64,000 bases of DNA from Deltaproteobacteria bacterium (lineage in GTDB: Bacteria; Myxococcota_A; Polyangia; Polyangiales; JADJMO01), in the NCBI GenBank assembly GCA_025363655.1, contig JANYDK010000073.1, positions 124,001-188,000 on the forward strand, in the 5' to 3' direction. Below, one piece after another: positions 58,970-64,000 of the stretch. Numbering within the stretch: position 1 is the first letter of the stretch; the number at the start of each line of letters is the position of its first letter. A program made the position numbers and the translations under genes. The notes below the pieces were generated by a model that saw nothing but the letters and a program-made list of their open reading frames with translations, made no database searches and was not told the origin of the DNA.

Positions 58970-59668
58970 ATGAGCAAGGGCGAAGAGACGCGAGGGCGCA
59001 TCGTCGATCGAGCGTTGCGCCTCGCCAGTCGCGATGGTTTCCGCGGCCTCACCATCGGCACGCTCGCCGAGGAGCTCGGTCTCAGCAAGAGCGGTCTCTT
59101 CGCCCACTTCGGCTCCAAGGACGAGCTCCAGCTCCAGGTGCTCGAGGCCGCGGTCGACCGCTTCAAGCGTGACGTCATCCGTCCGGGCCTCGAGGCCGCC
59201 CGGGGTGAGCCGCGTCTACGCGCCTTCTTCGACAACTGGCTGCGCTGGGGCAACGACCGGCAGATGCCTGGCGGCTGCGTCATCGTCGCCGCCGCCGTCG
59301 AGTTCGACGATCAACCCGGCCCGCAGCGTGAAATGGTGGAAAAGGCGCAGCGAGATTGGCACGCGGCCCTCGCCAAGGCAGCCCGCATCGCCGTCGACGA
59401 AGGACACTTCCGCGCCGACGTCGACACGCGACAGCTGGCCTTCGACGTCCAATCCATCGTCCTCGGTTTCCACCACGCGAAGCGGCTCCTTCGCGAGCCC
59501 AACGCCGAGCGCTGGGCGAAAGAAGCCTTCGACCGCGTGCTCGCCTGGGCTTCGGCGGCTCCGACCCTCGCCGGCGCGAACGCCGGCCATGGCAGCACGC
59601 CTGGCCGCGCCACACGCTCCTCGTCAGCCGAGCGAATGCGCGGGCGTGGCGAGATATCGCGAGACTGA
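58970..59668 (+). CDS. TetR-family regulator
   Basis: 232 residues. N-terminal helix-turn-helix at about residues 25-55 (IGTLAEELGLSKSGLFAHFGSKDEL), C-terminal helical domain of the TetR_C_6/AcrR type. The C-terminus is an extended Ser/Gly/Arg tail. The ATG at 58970 follows TGTAGGTGC. Genes 59728 (hydrolase) and 60665 (HAD) downstream on the same strand are likely targets. Confidence 0.9.
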   Translation: MSKGEETRGRIVDRALRLASRDGFRGLTIGTLAEELGLSKSGLFAHFGSKDELQLQVLEAAVDRFKRDVIRPGLEAARGEPRLRAFFDNWLRWGNDRQMPGGCVIVAAAVEFDDQPGPQREMVEKAQRDWHAALAKAARIAVDEGHFRADVDTRQLAFDVQSIVLGFHHAKRLLREPNAERWAKEAFDRVLAWASAAPTLAGANAGHGSTPGRATRSSSAERMRGRGEISRD

Positions 59669-59727
59669 CCGTCGCCTCGTGCATCTGAAACGAAACTCGC
59701 GAAAACGCCCCAATCGAGGAGCTCGCC

Positions 59728-60660
59728 ATGGCCCAAGTCGCATCAGAAAATAGCACGAACGTTCGCATGTCGATTCTCCCGATCGTGCGCTTCGCCTTTC
59801 GCGCCTTGGGCGAGCTCGCGCCCGAGGCTGCTCAGAAAGGGGCGGCGCGCCTCTTCTTCACCCCCTTCGGTCGCGCGCCGCGCATCCCTCGCGTCGCCGG
59901 CCTCGTCGCGCAATCGATGATCCTGCCGTTCGAGGGTGAAGGTCGCATCCACGCCTTTGGTTGGGGCACGGGCCCGGTGGTGCTGTTGGTGCACGGTTGG
60001 GAGGGCGATGCGGCGCAGCTCAGCGGCTTCGTCGCCCCGCTCGTCGCCGAGGGCTATCGCGTCGTCGCCTTCGACATGCCGGCGCACGGCGGCTCGCGAC
60101 ATGGCCTCGCCCCGCGCACCAACGTCGTCCAAATGGACGCGGCAATTCATTGCGTGATCGACGCCGTTGGGCCCATCCATGCCGTCGTCGCCCACTCGCT
60201 CGGCGGCGCGGCCAGCGTGCTCGCGCTCTCGGGTGGCGCTGGCGGCGCAGGTGGCTCCGGCGAGACGCGCAAGATCGATGCGCGCAAGGTCGTGCTCCTC
60301 GCGCCGGTTGCCGAGCCGAGTCACTTCGTACGTCGTGCGGCGGCGGTGGTCGGTCTCCCGCGGGAGCTTCGTCCAGGCATGCTTCGGCACGTGCGTGCCC
60401 AGCTCGGCATCGACGACCTCGAAGCCCTCGACGTGCGCCGCTTGGCGCCGTCGATGTCGGGCGAGCTCTTGGTGATGCACGACCCCGAGGACGACGACGT
60501 CCCTTGGGAGCACGGTCGCGGCATCGCCGAGGCCTGGCCGGGTGGCCGCCTCGAGCGCGCCTTCGGCCTCGGTCACGCCGGGATGCTGCGCGATCGCGAA
60601 TCGATCGCTCGCGCGGTCGCCTTCATCGACGGCGCCCCGCTCTGGCGTGGGTTACTGTGA
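59728..60660 (+). CDS. Alpha/beta hydrolase
   Basis: 310 residues. ATG 59728 has GAGGAG six bases upstream. Oxyanion-hole motif LLVHGWEGDAAQ, then FDMPAHGGSRHG and the nucleophile elbow VVAHSLGGAASV (about residue 155). A late Asp in MHDPEDDDVP and His in LGHAGMLRD complete the triad. Cytosolic. Substrate unknown. The HAD gene starts five bases after its stop. Confidence 0.87.
   Translation: MAQVASENSTNVRMSILPIVRFAFRALGELAPEAAQKGAARLFFTPFGRAPRIPRVAGLVAQSMILPFEGEGRIHAFGWGTGPVVLLVHGWEGDAAQLSGFVAPLVAEGYRVVAFDMPAHGGSRHGLAPRTNVVQMDAAIHCVIDAVGPIHAVVAHSLGGAASVLALSGGAGGAGGSGETRKIDARKVVLLAPVAEPSHFVRRAAAVVGLPRELRPGMLRHVRAQLGIDDLEALDVRRLAPSMSGELLVMHDPEDDDVPWEHGRGIAEAWPGGRLERAFGLGHAGMLRDRESIARAVAFIDGAPLWRGLL
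59756..59765. promoter_or_regulatory. CGAACGTTCG palindrome inside the start of the hydrolase gene
   Basis: Perfect 10-base palindrome covering codons 10-13 of the hydrolase gene, with the same GAACGTTC core as the site before the TetR gene at 58970. Met14 (59767) lies two bases after it but has no ribosome site. May be an intragenic operator or chance. Confidence 0.35.
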
Positions 60661-60664
60661 GCCG

Positions 60665-61261
60665 GTGATTCGCGCGGCGATCTTCGACTTGATGGACACC
60701 GTCGTCTACGACCCGTACCGCGAGGCCTTGATCGCGGCGACGGGCGTGCCGCTCGAGATCGCCGCGCGCGCCCGCGATCGTCACTGCTGGCCGGAGTTCG
60801 AAATCGGCGCCATCGACGAGACCGAGTTCGCGCGCCGATATTTTCCAGTCGAAAGCGGTCTTCAGTTCGACCTCGACGCCTTCCACGGCGCGCGGCGCGA
60901 AGGCTACCGCTGGCTCCCGGGCATGAACGCGCTCTTGGCGTCGCTCGCAGGAAGAGTCGACCGCTACCTCGCCAGCAACTACCCGGTGTGGATCGACGAG
61001 GTGATGCAGACGTTCGACCTCGAGGCCCACTTCGACGGCGTCTTCGTCAGCTGTCGGCTCGGCGTGCGCAAGCCCGATCCGCGCTTCTTCGAGCACGTGC
61101 TCGCCGGCGTGAAGCACGCTCCGAGCGAGTGCCTCTTCGTCGACGACCGCGCCGAAAACTGTCGCGCCGCCGAGCTCGCGGGCATGCGCGCGCACGTGTT
61201 CACCACCGCCGAAGACCTCACCACCCGTCTCGGGCAAGAGCTCGCGATTGGAAACACTTAG
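60665..61261 (+). CDS. HAD-family hydrolase
   Basis: 198 residues from GTG 60665. Motif I FDLMDTVVYD (nucleophile Asp and acid Asp), motif II LASNYP, motif III RKPDPRFFEHVL, and motif IV LFVDDRAENCRAA. The cap is short, as in the phosphatase/dehalogenase class. Substrate unknown. Co-transcription with the preceding hydrolase is likely. Confidence 0.88.
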   Translation: MIRAAIFDLMDTVVYDPYREALIAATGVPLEIAARARDRHCWPEFEIGAIDETEFARRYFPVESGLQFDLDAFHGARREGYRWLPGMNALLASLAGRVDRYLASNYPVWIDEVMQTFDLEAHFDGVFVSCRLGVRKPDPRFFEHVLAGVKHAPSECLFVDDRAENCRAAELAGMRAHVFTTAEDLTTRLGQELAIGNT

Positions 61262-61277
61262 CGAGTCGTCTCGGCAG

Positions 61278-63221
61278 TCACTTGGGGAGCAGATGAACGA
61301 CGTCGCGGAGGAAAATGATGGCGATGCCCATCAGGCCTTCGCCGGCGACGATGCCGCTCGCCGCGCTGACGGTGTACGTCTCGGCGACGCTCGGGCGTAG
61401 ACGCTGGAGGAGCGCGGCGGTGACGGCGCCGGCGCACATCGCCATGCTGTCGTTGGCGTCGATGACGAAGGCGATGCCGATCGCCGTCGCGCTCGGAACC
61501 CAGGATTTGAAGCGTTTGGGCGTGACCTCGTCGGCGATGGCGAGCACGGCACCGAGCGCGACGGCGATCATGATGGCGGTGAGCGCGCCGCTCGGGAGGT
61601 TGTGCGCGCCGTCCTTGAGAAGCTTGGCCACGCTCGCCCAGGCGACGGCAGCGGGTGCAGCGAGCGTCGTCCCCAGCTGGTCGGGCTTGGCGATGAGCGC
61701 GTAGATCGGCACGCACACCGCCGCGCCGGCGAAGACGCCGAGGATCTGCGCGATCATCTGTTTTCGCGGCGAGGCGCCGAGGAGGTAGCCGACCTTCACC
61801 TCGGTGAGCAAATCGGCCGAGTGGCAAGTCGATCCCGCGGTCACCGTCGCGGTCATCAAGTTCGCCGAAGCGTTGCCAGGGACGAGGATGCCGAACGTTA
61901 GCTGCGCGATTTTTCCCATCGCGCCGATGGGCGTGATGTTGGTCTCGCCGGTGGCCCGGGCGGCGACGACCGAGAGGAGGAACGCGAGCAACACGGCAAG
62001 GATGCCCTCGAGGATCGGCACTTCGAACCACGCGCGCTGCATGTAGACGCAAGCGCTGCCGCAGACGACGAGCCCGATGACAAACCAACGTGTCGGCACC
62101 TCGACGGCGGCGATCGGATCCTCCTCGCGCGGCCCGCGACGGAAGGCCTTGCCGAGCCCGGCGACCGCGCGGAAGACGACACGAAAGCGAAAGGCGAAGG
62201 CGACGAGGCTCGCGCTCACCATCAGCGCGGTGCCTGGCCAGACGCTCCACTTCGAACGAATCGCGGCGTGGATCGCCTCGGCGTTCGGCAGCGGAATCGC
62301 GTGCGCGAGCTCGGTCGTCTTGACCCAGGCGCGGTAGGCCCCGGGGCTCTGGGCGATCGCCGGATCGGCGACGCGGAGGATGTCGTGATCGAGCAGCCAC
62401 GGCCCGACGACCGCATAGTTGGCGATCGCGCCGAGCGCGAGGCTGAGCCCCGCCTTGATCCCGATGATCGCTCCCGCGCCGTAGAGAAGCAGGCTGGTGT
62501 TGGCCCCGAACGACCACGCGCTCATGCCGTGTCCTCGAATGGCGCCAGGGAAGGCGATGACGTCGGGGAGCTTCCGGAGAAAGGCGAGTTTGCAGTCGAA
62601 GATGAACTTCAAGACGGCGGCGATTCCTGCGGCCGAGAAGAGCGCGCGCGCCCGCTTCAACGACGCTGCGCTCGCCTCCGAGCCTTGCTGATGGAGCAGG
62701 CGAATGGTTTCGGCGCAGACGATGCCGCTGGGAAAGCGGAGCTGTTCGATGTTGATGAGGCTGCGCTTGAGCGGGATCGCGACGACGACGCCGAGGAGAG
62801 AAATGGCGAGGAGGAACGCCACGAGCTTGGCGCCCTCGAGCGGGACGACGCCAGGGACGCCCTCTCGCTGGAGCATGATCATCGCCGGAAACGAGCTCAC
62901 GAGCCCGGCCGAGCACATGTACGCCGCCGCCGACGCCGTCGTCTGCGAGGTGTTGTTCTCGAGCATCGTGAGCGGCGCCATGCGCGGGAAGACGCGTCCG
63001 AGCGCGGCGAAGACCGCGAAGCCGACGACGGCCGAGGTGATCCCCATGCCGAAGCTCCAGCCTATTTTCAGGCCGATGTAGAGGTTCGAGGCGCTGAGGA
63101 GCCCGCCGAGGATCATGCCGGTCAGGGCCGCGCGCCACGTCAGCTGCGGCTCGTCTTTGCGGTAGACTTCGGCGAGCCACTTCTGGTCGCAGGCGGCCAC
63201 GTCCTCGGGAGCGTCGCTCAT
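61278..63221 (-). CDS. OPT-family oligopeptide/metal-chelate transporter
   Basis: 647 residues with about 14-16 membrane segments. Sequence elements of the bacterial OPT family: SASNLYIGLKIGWSFGMGITSAVVGF (about residues 42-67) and MLENNTSQTTASAAAYM (about 85). Members take up peptides or metal chelates with a proton. Nothing in the sequence identifies the substrate. A shorter, frame-shifted overlapping ORF on the same strand is a shadow. Confidence 0.9.
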   Translation of the reverse strand: MSDAPEDVAACDQKWLAEVYRKDEPQLTWRAALTGMILGGLLSASNLYIGLKIGWSFGMGITSAVVGFAVFAALGRVFPRMAPLTMLENNTSQTTASAAAYMCSAGLVSSFPAMIMLQREGVPGVVPLEGAKLVAFLLAISLLGVVVAIPLKRSLINIEQLRFPSGIVCAETIRLLHQQGSEASAASLKRARALFSAAGIAAVLKFIFDCKLAFLRKLPDVIAFPGAIRGHGMSAWSFGANTSLLLYGAGAIIGIKAGLSLALGAIANYAVVGPWLLDHDILRVADPAIAQSPGAYRAWVKTTELAHAIPLPNAEAIHAAIRSKWSVWPGTALMVSASLVAFAFRFRVVFRAVAGLGKAFRRGPREEDPIAAVEVPTRWFVIGLVVCGSACVYMQRAWFEVPILEGILAVLLAFLLSVVAARATGETNITPIGAMGKIAQLTFGILVPGNASANLMTATVTAGSTCHSADLLTEVKVGYLLGASPRKQMIAQILGVFAGAAVCVPIYALIAKPDQLGTTLAAPAAVAWASVAKLLKDGAHNLPSGALTAIMIAVALGAVLAIADEVTPKRFKSWVPSATAIGIAFVIDANDSMAMCAGAVTAALLQRLRPSVAETYTVSAASGIVAGEGLMGIAIIFLRDVVHLLPK

Positions 63222-63227
63222 CGCGTC

Positions 63228-63605
63228 TCAGTTCATACGCGGATCACTCGATCTTTTCGCGAAAATCGCGTCCCAACCTTCGCGATACGCGGAGCTGGCG
63301 ATGCGCGCGGGGCCGGCGTGCGAATTCGATTCGAGGCGCGTCGGCGTCGTGGCGTCCGCCTGCGCGTGCGGCGTGTGCAGCGTGCGTACGTCGCAGATGC
63401 GCGGCTGCTCGGCGCGTGGAGCGAGCGCGACGACCTCACCATGGATCGGCTTGCCTTCTTCGAGCGGGCGTACCTCTCCGATGCTGACCGACTGATCGCG
63501 CACGCGAAGCACCCGCGCGCCGCGACCATCTTCGGTCGGGCCACCGAGCACGACGACGTCGCCCGGCGGCTGCTCGTCTCCGGTCTTGGCCGTGGGCTCG
63601 CTCAC
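63228..63605 (-). CDS. Conserved small protein coupled to MsrA
   Basis: 125 residues. GTG 63605 overlaps the MsrA stop by four bases (GTGA). The N-terminus ([22 protein letters not shown]) is hydrophilic and a compact beta-rich core follows ([28 protein letters not shown]). No known motif. Tight coupling suggests a link to oxidised-protein repair. Confidence 0.65.
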   Translation of the reverse strand: MSEPTAKTGDEQPPGDVVVLGGPTEDGRGARVLRVRDQSVSIGEVRPLEEGKPIHGEVVALAPRAEQPRICDVRTLHTPHAQADATTPTRLESNSHAGPARIASSAYREGWDAIFAKRSSDPRMN

Positions 63606-64000
63606 GTGCCCACGGGTAGCCCGACGGGACAACTCACGCCGGTGCCTCCGAGGCCGCAATATCCGCCTGGATTCTTCGCGAGGTACTGTTGGTGGTACTC
63701 CTCGGCGTAGTAGAACGGCGGCGCGTCGACGATTTCGGTGGTGATGGTTCCGAAGCCCTTCTCCGTGAGAACGGCTCCATAGGCACGCCGACGTGCCTCG
63801 GCGATTGCACGTTGCTCGGGTCCCTGGCAGTAGATGCCCGAGCGATACTGCGTGCCCACGTCGTTGCCCTGCCGCATTCCCTCGGTCGGATCGTGGCTCT
63901 CGAAGAAGACGCCGACGAGCGCGTCGTACGAGACCTCGGCCGGGCGGAAGACGACCAGCACCACCTCGTTGTGCCCGGTGCGGCCGCTGCAGACTTCTTC
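63602..64000 (-). CDS. msrA: Peptide methionine sulfoxide reductase (5' end outside window)
   Basis: The frame runs to the window edge on the minus strand, so the start is outside. Visible part: [18 protein letters not shown], then [23 protein letters not shown] (the MsrA core with conserved Asp/Tyr), [20 protein letters not shown] and the Cys of the C-terminal resolving region. The catalytic GCFW motif lies upstream. MsrA reduces methionine-S-sulfoxide. The small downstream gene is coupled to it. Confidence 0.93.
   Translation of the reverse strand, partial: EEVCSGRTGHNEVVLVVFRPAEVSYDALVGVFFESHDPTEGMRQGNDVGTQYRSGIYCQGPEQRAIAEARRRAYGAVLTEKGFGTITTEIVDAPPFYYAEEYHQQYLAKNPGGYCGLGGTGVSCPVGLPVGT

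Overview
The window is a GC-rich, gene-dense bacterial chromosome segment. No gap between genes exceeds about 215 bases. The longest, about 210 bases, lies upstream of the giant TPR gene at 45.8 kb. No rRNA, tRNA, CRISPR array, insertion sequence or phage gene was seen. Several features point to a myxobacterium of the Polyangiales type (Myxococcota): a Ser/Thr kinase with a membrane C-terminus, many lipoproteins with Asp/Thr/Ser-rich linkers and Cys-rich modules, a MYXO-CTERM-like tail, large TPR proteins and soluble multi-PAS histidine kinases. The genus is not determined.

Layout. 0-5 kb: 3' end of a Ser/Thr kinase gene, three lipoproteins, uridine kinase and a receiver-domain remnant. 5.2-9.7 kb (minus strand): an oxidative pentose-phosphate operon gnd-zwf-opcA-pgl, with 4-base overlaps between the last three genes. 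10.4-21.8 kb (plus strand): a probable single operon of lipoprotein, sugar ABC ATPase, permease, two soluble histidine kinases, sugar-binding lipoprotein, a DUF362-CBM9 lipoprotein and a membrane protein. 21.8-27.4 kb (minus strand): aldo/keto reductase, phytanoyl-CoA dioxygenase-like protein, LrgA and LrgB, all in 4-base overlaps, followed by a GH31 glycosidase lipoprotein. 27.5-34.4 kb: an SDR, an angiotensin-converting-enzyme-like (M2) lipoprotein, an L,D-transpeptidase, a TPR protein, GreB and a zinc-ribbon membrane protein.

34.5-39.9 kb is a surface/envelope cluster: a MYXO-CTERM protein, two Cys-module lipoproteins (one with a degenerate M23-like domain) and a diheme c-type lipoprotein. 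40-45.6 kb: a TetR/PF10118 divergent pair and a four-gene, translationally coupled operon around a GMC oxidoreductase carrying a ferredoxin-like Cys motif and ending in a YkgJ-type Cys-cluster protein. 45.8-53.7 kb is one gene for a 2638-residue protein made almost entirely of TPRs. About 1500 of those residues are a higher-order repeat of four distinct TPRs, repeated 11 times. 53.7-64 kb: DedA-like protein, alpha/beta hydrolases, a CLC transporter, two TetR regulators with visible palindromic sites, an epimerase, a HAD hydrolase, an OPT transporter and the MsrA end.

How it works together. Start/stop overlaps of the ATGA/GTGA/TTGA type are used throughout, so translational coupling is the main evidence for the operons. 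The pentose-phosphate genes supply NADPH and pentoses. The ABC/kinase/DUF362-CBM9 operon and the adjacent GH31 enzyme suggest carbohydrate sensing and uptake. The most unusual items are the TPR super-repeat protein, the transporter operon with two kinases inside it, the GMC/ferredoxin-motif/YkgJ operon and the AKR-PhyH-LrgAB operon.
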